Source: Anniella stebbinsi (taxonomy: Eukaryota; Chordata; Lepidosauria; Squamata; Anniellidae). From it: a stretch of 64,000 nucleotides of DNA. The notes beneath the pieces were generated by a model. The model had not been told where the DNA came from, made no database searches, and saw nothing but the letters and a program-made list of their open reading frames with translations. Of this stretch, positions 20,638-32,523 are shown piece after piece. The stretch covers positions 15,637,001-15,701,000 of the forward strand of contig JARDYH010000003.1 in NCBI GenBank assembly GCA_029215795.1, written 5' to 3'. Numbering within the stretch: the first letter of the stretch is position 1; every line of letters starts with the position of its first letter. Position numbers and translations under genes: made by a program.

Positions 20638-22369
20638 TAACACAAATTGTGACAATTTATAAGTTGCATCACTTGACAATTTTTTTAAAAAAATCTTGTT
20701 TTTCATTTTTAAAGGCAGGGATCTTTAGCTAGACATGGGCAAATTGGTCTGTTCCAATCAGTGTCAGCTTGCTCCATCCAATTTCTGTAGCAGTCTACAA
20801 CTGCTTTAAAAAAAGCCAAGAAAACATGGAAATTTAAATTTATTTTTATACAAAATTTTCTTTAACATATGCATTTTGTATGCAATCTTCCCTAGTATAC
20901 TCATTTTTGTATGCAACTTTCCACAGTAAATACATTTTACCCACAACTAAGGATGTGAGAGAACTCCTCAATGGAGTCAAATGAGTTTTGATCATTATGA
21001 ATCCAACCTATGGATTTCACAGTGGACTGGCTTTTCCCCATTCTGGCAGATTTTGCAGACTTGCAGAGCATTTTCCTAACTTTCCAAAATTTTCCATAAA
21101 TTTAGTAATAGAAAAATAACCTCCCCCCCTCAAAAAACCCTGGCCAAAAATGCACATTTTCTGCATATACTAAAGTGTGAAAACACACAGTTTGGAGGGA
21201 TTTGTGCATTTACCTGGGGAGGGGGCTGTAGATGTTCACAAGTGGAGTAGTAAACCTTTATTACAGTCAATAGACCAAAGGTACAAAACATGAAATATTA
21301 AAACTTTAAAATCATACATTGCCATTGATTTTATACAATAGTTAATATTAAAATTTAAAATATTAGGGTTATTCAGTCAATAAAATCCTTGTACACATTG
21401 CCCAATTTTAAAACTTTGCACAAATTTGTAAACTCAAAACAAAAAAAACCTCCATTGATGAGCAAACAGAACGAATGGTGCCTGACAATCCACGAAATGC
21501 AGACAAATGCAATCTGTACATCCCCACGCACAACTTTCTCCAATTTACACAATTTGTAAACAGCCCAGAGTGCTTTGGCTCTTGAGCATTTTAGAAATGT
21601 AATAAATGAATGAGTTTTTGCACACAATTTTTGAGCTGAGTGTGGCACGGTGAAATTCGGAGATGTGCACAGGCGAAAGGATTGTGTTCCTGTCTTCATA
21701 TTACTCCGGGAACTGTGAATTGGGTCAGAGTGCTTAAAAATGCAGACCAAATGAAATTATCCCCCAGCTCTCACTTTGGCTATTTCCATCAACCCCTCCT
21801 TGCTGACAGGAGTACATTTCAGCCTCAACTGAATAGTACACTTCACAAATAAATGAAGGTATTTGTGTATGAAGAAAGTATTGTTATTTATAATTCATTA
21901 TACCCCTCTTTAAAAATTTACAGTCAGGGAGCAGGATCGATATCTTTTGATGCACTGATCATACACCATTGGCTCTATGGAGAGAAAGCGATGATGATGA
22001 CTATGATGGATGATGATGTTAACAATAGTAATGAATGGTCACCAGGATCTGAGAGAATTGGGATGGCTAAATGGGAAAGGGAGAATTTGGGCGAGAAGAT
22101 GCCTCTTAATGATGCTGCGGAGGGAGCCACGTGAACAAATCTGATTCCCTCATCTCAAGACTAGTAAGCTGTATGTATAATGCACAGGAGAGAGGGGCAG
22201 CTAGGGCAGATACAAAGCCACGTGTATCTGGAGCTCAGGTGCTGGGGTTTGCATTCACTTCCTTGCTTCTATTGAATGGCAGTGAACTGTAAGGATGATC
22301 TCACTTTCTTGGAAAGTCGAAGCAGAAGTGGAAAAACTCAGTTTACTGCCGCAGCCAAGCCAGGTAAAG
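20638..22369. other. No gene; diverged A/T-rich repeat patches
   Basis: From 20850 to 21240, motifs such as 'atgcattttgtatgcaa' and 'aaatgcacattttctgcat' recur, resembling the ATGCACATTT-type sequence at 8.8, 12.2, 37.0 and 41.3 kb. A 125-codon minus frame (21373-21750) has no domain I recognise. Confidence 0.45.
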
Positions 22370-22905
22370 TCTTATTTATTTATTTAATTGCTATACCGTC
22401 CAATAGCCGATATCCTCTGGGCAGTTCACAAAAATTTAAACCGCAAGGTACAGCTTAAAACCACATTATAAAAGTACAACAAGAATAAAACCGAGCAGCA
22501 ATGCAGAGATTTAAAACACAGATTTAAAATAAAGATTTAAAACAGCAGAGCTAAAAGGCTAGGATGCTAAAATGCTGAAATACTGGGTAAATAAAAAAAG
22601 GTCTTCACAAAGCGCTGAAAGGAAGCAAACCTCTCTAGGGAGCTCATTCCACAGCTGGGGAGCCATAGCAGAATAGGCCCTCCTCCTGGTAGCCACCCGC
22701 CTCACTTCCTTTGACAAGGTCTCATGGAGAAGGATCCCTGAAGATGATCTTAGAGTCTAGGCAGTTACATGTTGGAGGAGGCGACGCATCAGATAACCTG
22801 GTCCCAAGCCGTTTAGGGCTTAGAATATAAATATTACCATTTTGAATCAGGCCTGGTTATGGTCTGGCAGCCAGTTCAATAATGTCCCTCTATTTTGCCG
22901 CATGA
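22370..22905 (-). mobile_element. L2/CR1-type LINE 3' portion
   Basis: On the plus strand it opens with TTATTTATTTA and 'gctataccgtccaatagccg', the reverse of the LINE UTR end, followed by A-rich UTR. It then has the reverse of C-terminal coding ('agctcattccacagctgggg', 'ggtcccaagccgtttagggc'). No long frame survives. Confidence 0.82.
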
Positions 22906-23443
22906 GTGCTGAAATTTCCACAATTTGCACCTGTAAGTTCCATAAATGTCAATTTAAGGAACTAAAAACCCAAAAAGAGTTCCCAGGTTTTAGGATAAAG
23001 CCTGTGACTCGGTGTACAAACGCAAGTCAAGCTGGGGGCTCAAGGGAAATCTGTTGAACCTAAAATAGGGCGGATTTCCCCACAACAGCCTCCCTAATAT
23101 GTGACTAACACCAGTCTTCTCTTTAACTGCCAGAACTATCCATTCTCTGAATGGGGACAATGAGGAGATGCCCAGTTTCCAAAATGGAATGCACTCCATT
23201 ATGACTGCTGCTCTGAGGAGCCAAAATCCCTTGCATCTCTCCACGTTTAGTTCTGAGGGTAAACCTCCTAATAACAAGTTTAAAGAGGTGGACTCACATG
23301 TGGTGTCCAACACAAAATTAGTTCTCTAAAGGTTTAATTACTGGACATAATGATAACATGTGGGTTAGTGCTGCACCTGGGAAAGGAACATATCCAGCAG
23401 CCATCTTGACTCATGCTTCCCACTTGATACTGTCTGTAGCCTG
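22906..23443. other. No recognisable gene
   Basis: A 107-codon minus frame (22990-23313) has no domain I recognise. No repeat identified. Confidence 0.4.
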
Positions 23444-23446
23444 TTG

Positions 23447-23899
23447 TAATCCAGTCCCCACAATATACCCCCGTAAAAATTTTGAGGTCCAGAGATTTTC
23501 TCTGCTGATATGTGATCTTGAATTATTGGATTAACATAATAATTTGGGTAGACATTCTGATTCCTGTGCAAAACATTTTAGGCACTATTTTCAAAATGCG
23601 GATAATTTTCTTTAGGTTGCTAGTTTCGTCAATCACAGAAGTCGCTATCTTGTGTTTGGTATCAAATTATAGGTTTTCAGGGTCAAGGAGTTCAAAGAAT
23701 GTGTTATTTTAATTGTCAGAGTACTCCTTCCACCATTTTCCAAGATGGCGCTGAAATGTCTCATTTTCTCATTTACTTGACAAATCAACATACAAATGTG
23801 ATTTTGGCTTTAGTTTTTTTGAGGTCAAGGAGGTCAACAATGCCATTAATTATAATGGAAAGGCTGTCCTTCCACCATTTTTAAAAATGGCGTCCAAAC
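23447..23899. repeat. Left terminal inverted repeat of the Academ-like element
   Basis: It pairs with 28600-29064 along its whole length with small gaps. Shared blocks include 'aaaatgagacatttcagc' / 'gctgaaatgtctcatttt', 'tcacatttgtatgttga' / 'tcaacatacaaatgtga' and 'ttggattaacataataattt'. Confidence 0.88.
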
Positions 23900-24122
23900 A
23901 TTTATTGATATATGCAATCATATTTAATGGGTTCTTCTCTTTTTCAGGTTTGGTGAAATGAAAAAATATGAAACTATGATTGAAAAGGCTGGAACTAGTG
24001 TTCTCTTGATAATATTGATTTCCAAGATAACTCTTCATTATCAGGGACACATGGCACTCCTCATACAGCTCTTGTGCTCTTTCAGAATTGCTGTGGTGGA
24101 GCAGGGCCTGGCATGTCAACAA

Positions 24123-24437
24123 TGGCCCTGTTCAGACAACACATTAAACCATGATGGTTAAGCATTTTGAGCTAAACAATGGGCCTGTTCAGATGACTCT
24201 TCAGGCCCTGTGGTTAGCAAAACTGTGGTTCTCTGGGTTAGCACTAACCACAAGTCGTGCTGTCACACACAACACTTTAAGCCATGGTTAGAGCCGCTAA
24301 CCCTGCTGAAGACGGTCAGACTGTGATTACTGAGTGAGCAGGGTTTAGCAAAACACATCACACAAGTCACCTTAAGCCCTGCTGCTTAACCAAAGGCCTT
24401 AACCAGCAAGGTTTAATGTGTCTTCTAATTAGGCCCT
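24123..24437. mobile_element. Nested MITE, GGCCCTGTTCAGA family
   Basis: The left end ggccctgttcagacaacaca is mirrored by 'tgtgtcttctaattaggcc'; 'acattaaacc' and 'ggtttaatgt' lie just inside. It sits downstream of the CXC-coding fragment within the Academ-like element. I found no convincing target duplication. Confidence 0.6.
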
Positions 24438-24468
24438 GCATTACTAAAACATAAAAAATACAGAAATA

Positions 24469-27400
24469 TTAAAGCAATTTAACATAAGCATTTTTGCAGT
24501 TATTTTCCAAACATTTACAAAAAATTGTGCATTTGACCACTGTATTTTGACATGGACATCTCATTGTATTACAAACCTTACAGTTACATACACATAAAAG
24601 ATCACTTGGCAGGAAGTTCATGAACTTTTTTGGTCGTAGGACATCATTATCATTTTCCCAACCGCAATCACATGTGTCTACTTTTGGATGCACACGCTCT
24701 AAGAGGCACATACATCTTCTTACCAGGTAAAATGCTCTTGTGATATGCCCTCTTATAGAGCATGATGTGGGAGGAAGCTCACTGATTGGTACAGATCTTT
24801 TATACTCACTGAGATATAGACTGTCAAAAGTGTCACATTTTGAGTGAAGTTTCCAGGTGCGTACAAGGTACTTCTCCACTTTCTCAAAATGGCAGTTATC
24901 AGATGTTTCCCCAAATTTGGTAAGCTATTTTGTTGGTTTGGCACTTAGAGCTCTAACCTTCATCCCAATTTTGCTCATTTCGTCATCTCCTGTTAGTATA
25001 TGAGCCTTTATGACCACTCTTGACATCTGTGGACCTAACTTGTTGAAGAGTTCATGAACTGGAATGGAGCGACGACTCTCCCCTGTTCCAAAACATACCC
25101 ACAACTGAGATGTACCTTTGGAAACCCAACTGGACATAAATTAAAGAAGCAAGACAACATCAGTATCATTCAAAAGCTCAACTCTCTCAATGTGAACTAA
25201 GGTCAATTCTAAGGTCAGCCTCTTCCAATGTATTCTTTAGTTGTTCAAGAACATGAGTCCCTGCACCTCTGAACTGAACTGCAGGTTCCAACTCATCATC
25301 AATGACTGAACCGCTAGATATCAGTGCAAATATAGCTTTTCCTGCTTCCTCTTGCACTCTTGTTCATGCTAATTTCTGCAGATTTGTCTTGTTTATGGTA
25401 GATGGCCAAATTTTTTCAAGCTGGCAGGTATTGGTGTATTGCTTTCGATTACAGCCAGATCTACAGATTCTCTTATCCTCTTGCATTCCTCTACTGATAG
25501 CTGCAAATGGCTGTCAAAAACAAAATGAAGTTCTTGAAGAGAACATACAGATGTTGATCCCTTGACTACATTGTTAACAACTTCTCCAAAGTTTTTCGTT
25601 GCTGACATCTTAACAATTCTTACTTGGGACATAAAGTCACCTACAGTAGTGGTTTTCAATGGTGATTTTAAAATCTTCAGGGGAGAGATGCTTCTTGAGC
25701 TATGCTATGAGAATGTGTTTTGCTGGTTTCATTGGTGCATTACCATCAAACGACATATTTGTTGACAGTAGGGATGTGCACGGTCCCAAAAAATCAGATC
25801 AGGATCAGGACCGGCACTGTGGCATTGGATCAGAGAGGATCGGATCGGATGTCATCCGGATCGGATTGGATCTGATTCTGATCCGAAAATTGGATGTCCA
25901 ATTTTCGGATCGGACACCATTTTAGGTGATTTTGCCATAGGCTTACATTGGGGAAAAGAAAGCTTTCCCCCAATGCAAACCTATGGCAAAAACATTGGGG
26001 AGGGGAAGTGGGGACCTCCACCTCCCTCCCCCCCACTTGCACTCCTTACCTGCCGGGGCCGTCCACTTCCATCCAATCCGCTGCCACCTGCAAGTCCAAT
26101 CTACTGAGAAACAGGCTTTGCAGCCTGCCTCTCAGTAAAGTGCTGGGTGATCACCTGGCGCTCTATTGAGAGGTAGGCCGCAAAGCCTGTTTCTCAGTGG
26201 ATTGGGGCAGCGGGCAGCAGTGGATGGCAGTGAGGAGGCAGCAGGAGTGTGAGTGGGGGAGGGAGGGAGGTCCCCAGTCACCCGCCACCACTATGTTTTC
26301 CCCATAGACTTGCATTGGGGGAAAGCTTTCCCCTAATGCAAGCCTATGGTGAAAACAAAAAAAACTGAGGTCCAACTTTCCATTTTTTCCCAATCAAAAT
26401 CGAGGGGGGGGGGGAAATCGGATCAGAAAAAATCAGACCTCCATTTTTTGAAATGTTCCGATTTTGGCCGGATCAGGCCCGGATCGTGGATCGGGTCTGA
26501 TCTATTGCTCATCCCTAGTTGACAGTACATCATGCTCCATTATTTTCTCTATGGAGTCATCCCTTTCTTTCGTAATCTCCATATGTCTATGTGCTTGATA
26601 GATTATTTTCTTAGTTATAAGTTTAGGTGTGGTAGGCTCTGGGATGCTTTTTCTAGCAAAAGATGTCCAGTTTACTTCAGAGATTATGTCTGACAGCTTG
26701 TTCTTTTTTTATATAAATCTCTCCTGCCTGAGGTGCTGATACAGGTCTGAACCATGCCTTAAGACATCAGGAATTCTATCCTTTATAATATCATTCACAT
26801 ATTGTTTTGTTACAAAGCTGTGAAGCTTCACTGACTCAGTTACTGCATATGGAATTTCATGCTGTTGAATGAAATCTAGGAGTCGTGCAACATTTTCATC
26901 AAATTGTTCACCTTTTCCTCAGAAGATCATGATGGAGTATGGTAACACATCAATAGACTAAATCGGAATGGGTAAGCTCTCAAAACAAATTGCTTATCAT
27001 CAAAACCTCGTGGTACACTAGCTGCCACTCAGCAACCTAATTACTTCTTTGTGTTTGCCCGACGATGCCTTTTGAACTTTTCTGGGACCTTTGAATGGTT
27101 TCCTCCAGTATCATATCAGGTGCTACAGCACTTAATCTCCCCTCTTTATCCTTCACAACCAAAATGTCCTCCAATGAAGTTTTGGGAAAGGGATTCTCAT
27201 GCTCCAGTTTCTTTATTCTCTCCAGGTACCAACTGCCATACCATAGATAATTGACGCAGTCAAATTCATGAAAAATGGGAAGCAAAGACTGCACAGTTTC
27301 AATATGCAGATTCCAGTTACCATCACAATAATCAACAATCAAGTTTTTCACTAGGGAAACTGTCTTGAGGAAGACTTCCCACTTCTTACACAGTTTTCTC

Positions 27401-28057
27401 TCCACACTCTTTAATAAAAGCTTCAAACTTCGTTCTCAGATATTCAACCTTCCCACTTAGTGCATCAAACATTTTGTGAGCTTTTTTTTTTAGTTTTGGT
27501 CTCTTAGGTCAAGTACATTCTACACCTTGAATGACTTCCACAAACACTGATTTGTACCAAAAAGCATCCCACTGTGTTTGCATTGCCTCTGATATTATTA
27601 TCTTACCTTGGAAAGACCAAACATAATGAGTTCCATCCATAGTTTTACTGCCAAAAAATTCTGCTTCAATAAGGGCATCATCCATGCCATTTCCACAGAT
27701 ATATTTTCCTGCACACCTCAATGCTACTTTTGTCATATGGAACATGCCCATCATGGGATACAGATCATTGAATTCTTCTGGACCAGACAAAAAAATGTCT
27801 GTTAACAATATGGAAAAAAAAATAACCTTCATCACAGAAAACTGGAAGGACAGGCTGGTCTTAGTTGGACATGCACACTTTGAATGTTTTTTTAGAGCTG
27901 TATGGACAGTCGCATAGTCAGTAAGTGGATGTGGTATAACTGGCAAGAAACCAATCCTTGACAATGGAACTGTATCCTTGGAGATTATGGCACAAATTCC
28001 ACACCATGTAGGAACTTTCTCTTTTTCTTCATTTGACAGACCACACCTAAAAAGCAT
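24469..28057 (-). pseudogene. Academ-like transposase/nuclease remnant with CXC domain
   Basis: Fragments of one protein run from high to low coordinates. 28057-27509: VIPHPLTDYATVHTALKK, then EEFNDLYPMMGMFHMTKVAL. 27426-27037: AVAPDMILEETIQRSQKSS and GIVGQTQRSN. 25740-25393: SFDGNAPMKPAKH, then FVFDSHLQLSVEECKRIR. 25137-24925: IPVHELFNKLGP and AHILTGDDEMSKIG; the latter resembles the L-L-G-C-D helix-hairpin region of XPG/FEN nucleases, with C replaced by D. 24879-24469: a CXC (tesmin/TSO1-like) cluster of spaced cysteines ending CKCLENNCKN. Without the hAT insertion the region would code for roughly 900-950 residues. I know this arrangement from large uncharacterised proteins common in animal genomes; the function is inferred. 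Stops and shifts separate the pieces. Confidence 0.7.
25769..26517. mobile_element. GC-rich hAT-type element inside the Academ-like gene, 749 bp
   Basis: Begins TAGGGATGTGCACGG and ends TTGCTCATCCCTA. It is flanked by an exact 8-bp duplication GTTGACAG (25761-25768 and 26518-26525). It contains GATC-rich ends, two 'gacttgcattggggg'-type inverted pairs, and a palindrome centred near 26150 with 'ctactgagaaacaggct' and its complement. It splits the coding fragment: the frame reads ...EKIMEHDVLS on one side and TNMSFDGN... on the other. Confidence 0.9.
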
Positions 28058-28218
28058 TATGAAAAACCATCATCAGAAGACATGATATCCATGTCATCTG
28101 AGACAATGAAGGCCTCTGGAAGACTAGGTCAAATGACTGGACTGTAGTAATTTTTCACCTTCTGGCATGACAAGTCTGAAACAAGTTTGTAGCTCCCTCT
28201 CTCTATGCCTGTTGCTGA

Positions 28219-28370
28219 TATCGGGCCTGCTTAGATGACATGCTAAGCCATGGTTAGGCCTCCAACCCTTCGCAGTGAATGGTTAGTGAGCAAGTTTAAA
28301 CCATGATTATGTAGTTCCGTGGTTAGGAATGGTTCACATGACTCACTAAGCCATAATGGGCCTGTTCAGA
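28219..28370. mobile_element. Nested fragment of the GGCCCTGTTCAGA family
   Basis: 'gggcctgcttagatgacatg', 'ctaagccatggttaggcc' and the inverted 'cactaagccataatgggcc' mark a copy of the same family as 24.1 kb inside the Academ-like element. Ends are approximate. Confidence 0.5.
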
Positions 28371-28599
28371 AGCCACCTTAACCACAGAGCATGAAATGTC
28401 AACTGAACACTCATACTGAGAAAAAGGATAAAAATGTGAACCAATAGTAGTAGCTGACTGGTACATGAAATAAAATATACTCAAATTTCATTCCTTTTTT
28501 TAAATCAATGATGTAATAAACCACAATATTTTAGCATACATCATAAAAACATAACCATATAAGCTACACATTTTCATTAAATGGCCTATTGTAGAGATG

Positions 28600-29064
28600 T
28601 GTTTGGGCACCATTTCTAAAAATGATGGAAGGACAGCCTTTCCATCATAATTAATGCCATTGTTAACCTTCTTGACCCAAAAAAACCCTATAATTTAAAG
28701 CCAAAATCACATTTGTATGTTGACTTGTCAAGCAAATGAGAAAATGAGACATTTCAGCACCATCTTGGAAAATGGTGGAAGGAGTACTCTGACAATAAAA
28801 ATAACATATTCTTTGAAATCCTTGATCCCAAAAACCTGTAATTTGATACCAAACACAGGATAGTTACTTCTGTGGTTGAAGAAAGCTAGTGAACTAAAGA
28901 AAATTGTCCACCATTTTGAAAATATCACCTAAAAAAGTTTTGCACAAGAATCAGATTGTCTACCCAAATTATTATGTTAATCCAATACTTCAAGATCACT
29001 TATCAGCAGAGAAAATCTCTGGACCTCAAAACTTTCATGGGGGTATAATGTGGGAACAGGATTA
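28600..29064. repeat. Right terminal inverted repeat of the Academ-like element
   Basis: The reverse complement of 23447-23899. It includes 'aatctctggacctcaaaact' and 'gggggtataatgtggga' near the outer end. The two arms have diverged by scattered substitutions and small gaps, as expected of an old insertion. Confidence 0.88.
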
Positions 29065-29167
29065 TTGTGGGTCTAGTGTGTTTATAAAATTAGGAAAGCT
29101 CTTTGCAGTTGATCAGATAAGATTTCTAGCAAGAGTGGTCTGTTCCTCCCTCAGAGGCCTTCACCAG

Positions 29168-29185
29168 AGGGAGAGAGAGATGGGG

Positions 29186-29250
<65 letters not shown>
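29168..29250. repeat. (GA)n microsatellite
   Basis: About 80 bp of GA units with a few interruptions. It creates an artificial glutamate/arginine-rich reading frame. Confidence 0.93.
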
Positions 29251-29251
<1 letters not shown>

Positions 29252-29433
29252 CTAGTAAAACTGTCGATTGCTTGATTTATCTCCACCCACTGCTGGCATG
29301 TACAGATTACTGAGGTAATGTGTGTGGTTGCTGTGGTAAAGTATGTGATTAATGAGGTAATGTATGTAACTATCTACTCAAAAGTGCTATATAAAAGCTA
29401 TATATGGGGACTGTCATCCTACACACACACAGA

Positions 29434-29626
29434 GGCCTAACCCACACCAAGGAGGATATAGCACTATGATAGCGGTATGAAAGCGGTATATAAATGGCAT
29501 GAACCACACTACTGCTTTATAGCAGTATTGAAGTGCACTGACAACTGTTGGGGCCATTGACACATACCATATACTGCTTTCATACTGCTTTCATAGTGCT
29601 ATATCCTGCTTGGTGTGGATTAGGCT
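29434..29626. mobile_element. Foldback MITE, CACACCAAGCA family
   Basis: The arms 'ggcctaacccacaccaagg' and 'tgcttggtgtggattaggc' surround 'gatatagcactatgatagcg' and its inverse, with the central 'ctgacaactgttggggcc'. It is the copy most similar to 30.8 kb. Confidence 0.75.
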
Positions 29627-30838
29627 AGACACACACAAAATGTCCCCTCAAGGTATAGCATTGTTCCAATGGGACATTAAAGGCAGTGAGAGCGTTAGCC
29701 TGTGGGAGCACCAATAGTTCCAATAGTAGGAGGCTGTTAAAAGGGGTAGGGAAGAGTTTGTTGTGATGATAAAATGGAGAGGAGAAGAATCAAACGTCCC
29801 ACCTTGGAAGAAAGGTGGGATATAAATGTCACAAATAAATAAGTCCCTACCCCTTGGAATCTAATTAGAATCAATACCCCCTGAAACTGCTTGGTGGTTT
29901 TTATCCACTTCCTTTTTGCCCACCATAAATGAAGAGATGGGAGATGCAACCATGATAGTGATCTTCAGATGAGCATTAGGGGAAATATTGCCAGTGGCTT
30001 TGCTTAAATACAATTCCTGTGTGAAGGAAACCATGATAAACGTTCCTTGGACATTTCAGGGAATTCTCTCTCCGAATCATCCCTGTTTGAATGTTTCCCT
30101 CATGTCAGACTACAAGTTCTTGTGTGGAGCTTTCAGTTTCGTCCACCTCATAATCACCTGAATTTACCCTTCAAGGTCTAAAGCAGGGTAAGGATCAGTC
30201 CTCAGCTACTATAAATGAATAAAGCTCCAAAGTCCTTCAGTTTCATTACATTTCTTTGCAAGTGTAAGAGAGAGCAACTTAAAACTGGTCAAGAATAGCC
30301 AAGACGTGTGAGGGGCAGGAAGCGTTTTCCCAATAAAAATGTAATTTCCCACAGGAACATTTCATTTTCAACTGATTTTTTTCTGAACTCTCAGGCAGTC
30401 AACAAAATGTCTAATGGATGTTTTGTTAGTGTTTACCAATGTTCGGTAAGTGGGAAGATGCAGTACAGATTTCTCTCTCTCTCTCTTTTGTTCAAGTGCA
30501 CACACAGCTGAGGTTTTTAGGATGTCCAAGACTGCAATGGTTTGGGGGGGGGGGGAAGGGGAACAAGAGAATTAAGCTGCTGTGTTTGGTTTCACATATA
30601 TTATGAACCAAAAAGCCCAGCTCAGAACTTCAGCCTTCCTTTTAAGCAATTCCTAGCAGTATTCTAGAAAACAATTTAAGATAGAGCTGCAGATAAATAG
30701 CACTGATTGCCATGCTGAGGTATCCTGTGAAGGGTGCTGGGCTAGGAAAGCAAGAATCTATCAGCTTTGCTTTCTTCCTTATTTAGATTTTTTTAAAAAA
30801 AATCTCAAGCTTTTTCTCTCCCAGATATGAAGAGCCAT
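29627..30838. other. No gene; LINE 3' tail at about 29797-29848
   Basis: 'ccttggaagaaaggtgggat' followed by 'ataaatgtcacaaataaata' is a LINE-type 3' end (plus strand) without coding sequence. The rest has no supported gene. G-rich and CT-rich runs lie near 30542 and 30472. Confidence 0.5.
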
Positions 30839-31061
30839 GGCCTCATCTACACCAAAGATGATATTGCACTGTGAAAGTGGTATGAAAGCAGTATATAAAA
30901 GGCAGGAGCCACACTACTACTTTATAGCAATATTGAAGTGCACTGACAACTGTTGGGGCTCATTGACATATTCAATATACCACTATGTCATGTTTGGTGT
31001 GGCTCCTGCCTTTTATATATCACTTTCATAGTGCAATATCCTGCTTGGTGTAGATGAGGCC
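30839..31061. mobile_element. Foldback MITE, CACACCAAGCA family
   Basis: The left arm ggcctcatctacaccaaaga is mirrored by 'cttggtgtagatgaggcc'. The interior has 'aggcaggagccacactact' and, inverted, 'tggctcctgcctttta', so this copy has an extra inner arm. No clear target duplication. Confidence 0.75.
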
Positions 31062-31254
31062 TTTGTGAATTTGGGTAAATTCTCATAAAAGGGAATTGGA
31101 ACACAATCTTTACCCATCTGCACAAATCAAACTCCATAGGTTCAGCTGTTCCCAGCACGGAAAGGACCATAGTCTACCTGTCTCACATAGAGCCGTTAAA
31201 GATGAGAAGCCCATCAAGAAAACAAGGTGGCAAGCTCAATTCAGCACTAACAGA

Positions 31255-31443
31255 GGCCCTTTCTACACCATAGGGTTGTAGAGGGACAGAGGGAGGGAGG
31301 GTGATCCTGGAAGTACCTGATACACACCACCAGCGCACAGGGAGGGAAGGGGGGCAATCCCAGAAGTACCTAATACACACCATCAGCACACAGGGACCAG
31401 CCGGGGGCCATCCCACTTGAAACGCCTGGTGTGGAAAGGGCCA
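31255..31443. mobile_element. MITE with GGCCCTTTCTACACC ends
   Basis: 'ggccctttctacaccatagg' at the left is mirrored by 'cctggtgtggaaagggcc' at the right. The middle has two near-copies of 'gaagtacctgatacacacca' plus GGGAGG runs. A possibly related end, 'ggcactttctacaccaca', occurs near 60218. Confidence 0.6.
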
Positions 31444-32221
31444 TAGTTGAATACACAAGGATTCAAGCCTATAATTATAAAAGCAAAGCACGCAAAACTC
31501 TGGGCCTGAATGGGTGTATTTGTCAGTTTTAAGTTTCTTCTAAATTTGTTTTTTACAATAAAATAAAATCTCAAGTACTTTTTCTCCCAAATATGGAGAA
31601 GTTTGATGAATATTAAATTGTAATGAAATTCTCATCCATCCCAAGATGAGGCTTCAACTAGGAGTTGCATAAGCACAGGGATGGGCAAACACACCCGCGT
31701 CTGATTCATCGGATGCTGCTTGCCCCGTCTGCCCCTTCTTTTGAGGCGAGGCGAGGCCCAACGAGTGCTCGACAGCAATCTGCCCTTACACTGGAAATAA
31801 CTCATTTCCTCCATTGTATAAATGGGGGCTATAAAGGCCCAATTTATGCAGTGGGAGAAATGTGCAATTTCCAGAGACTCCATTGCAGCACAAAATGGAG
31901 CCCCGAATGAGGGTGGACAGCTGCCAAACGCTCATCGGGCCTCACAGGCGCTTGAAGCATGGGTCTGCGAATGCACTGTGGGCACCCGACTGGGTCCAGG
32001 GTAACAGATATGGGGCAGCCCGTTGGACCCCCAGACTCAGTGCCTGCGATATCCCTAACCGGGACCTAACATATGTGAGCTACCTGGGACTGCATGAAAT
32101 GAGCCTGTGCAACTCAAGAGCATCAGAGGAACCTCTCCAGTTGGCAGGCAGCGTGAAACATGCGAGAAATACAGTATGAAACAAAGCCATTGATGGCTCA
32201 GTCCACCAGCCCGCACACTGT
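31444..32221. other. No gene; possible old repeat with 3.9 kb
   Basis: 'tctcatccatccca' near 31632 and 'cagggatgggcaaacac' near 31677 look like hAT-type end motifs, but I cannot pair them confidently. The ORFs at 31.7-32.2 kb lack domain motifs. Confidence 0.35.
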
Positions 32222-32409
32222 CTCGTTTTAACTGGATTTTACCGTTTTAAAATTTTGTATCGGTTTTAATATACTGTATTAATAGTTTAATTTGTTTTAG
32301 ATTTGTATATTTATTGTTCTATTTTATATGTATGGTTTTATCTGTATGCCATCCTGAGATCCTTGTGATATAAGGTGGGATATAAATGTTTTAATAAATA
32401 AATAAATAC
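32222..32409 (+). mobile_element. LINE (L2-type) 3' UTR end
   Basis: T-rich UTR, then 'tgccatcctgagatccttg', 'aaggtgggatataaatg' and an AAATAAATAAATA tail. No coding part remains. Confidence 0.75.
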
Positions 32410-32489
32410 ATAGTCTGAGGTAATGCACCAGGGCACTGGGAGAATTCCAGGAGTATTGTGGGTGGGAAAAGACTCCAAGTACCTTTATA

Positions 32490-32490
<1 letters not shown>

Positions 32491-32521
<31 letters not shown>
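32491..32521. repeat. (CA)n microsatellite
   Basis: A pure CA run. Confidence 0.9.

Positions 32522-32523
<2 letters not shown>

Larger units (their letters stand above)
23447..29064 (-). mobile_element. Academ-like DNA transposon, degraded, 5.6 kb
   Basis: Two terminal inverted repeats of about 450 bp bound this element. The outer ends read TAATCCAGTCCCCACA on the left and, complemented, TAATCCTGTTCCCACA on the right, both continuing to '(a/t)tatacccc'. TTG lies immediately outside each end (23444-23446 and 29065-29067), a possible 3-bp duplication that could be chance. Inside, on the minus strand, are fragments of one large protein. Order of parts: N-terminal domain, XPG/FEN-like region, CXC cysteine cluster. 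Academ transposons combine a transposase with an XPG nuclease and make short duplications, so that is my best assignment; other large-ORF superfamilies are not excluded. Frameshifts, stops and three nested insertions show it is dead. Confidence 0.65.

Noticed and set aside
21373..21750. 125-codon minus frame as a possible gene
   Set aside because: No motif, AT-rich low-complexity ends, and overlap with diverged repeat-like sequence.
24200..24430. CRISPR-like or tandem array from recurring 'ttaa' and 'gctaa' phrases
   Set aside because: Spacing is irregular and the sequence is explained by a nested MITE; CRISPR is not expected in a vertebrate genome.
28904..29275. 123-codon frame with a glutamate/arginine-rich end
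   Set aside because: The charged tail is a GA microsatellite and the rest is the right inverted repeat of the Academ-like element.
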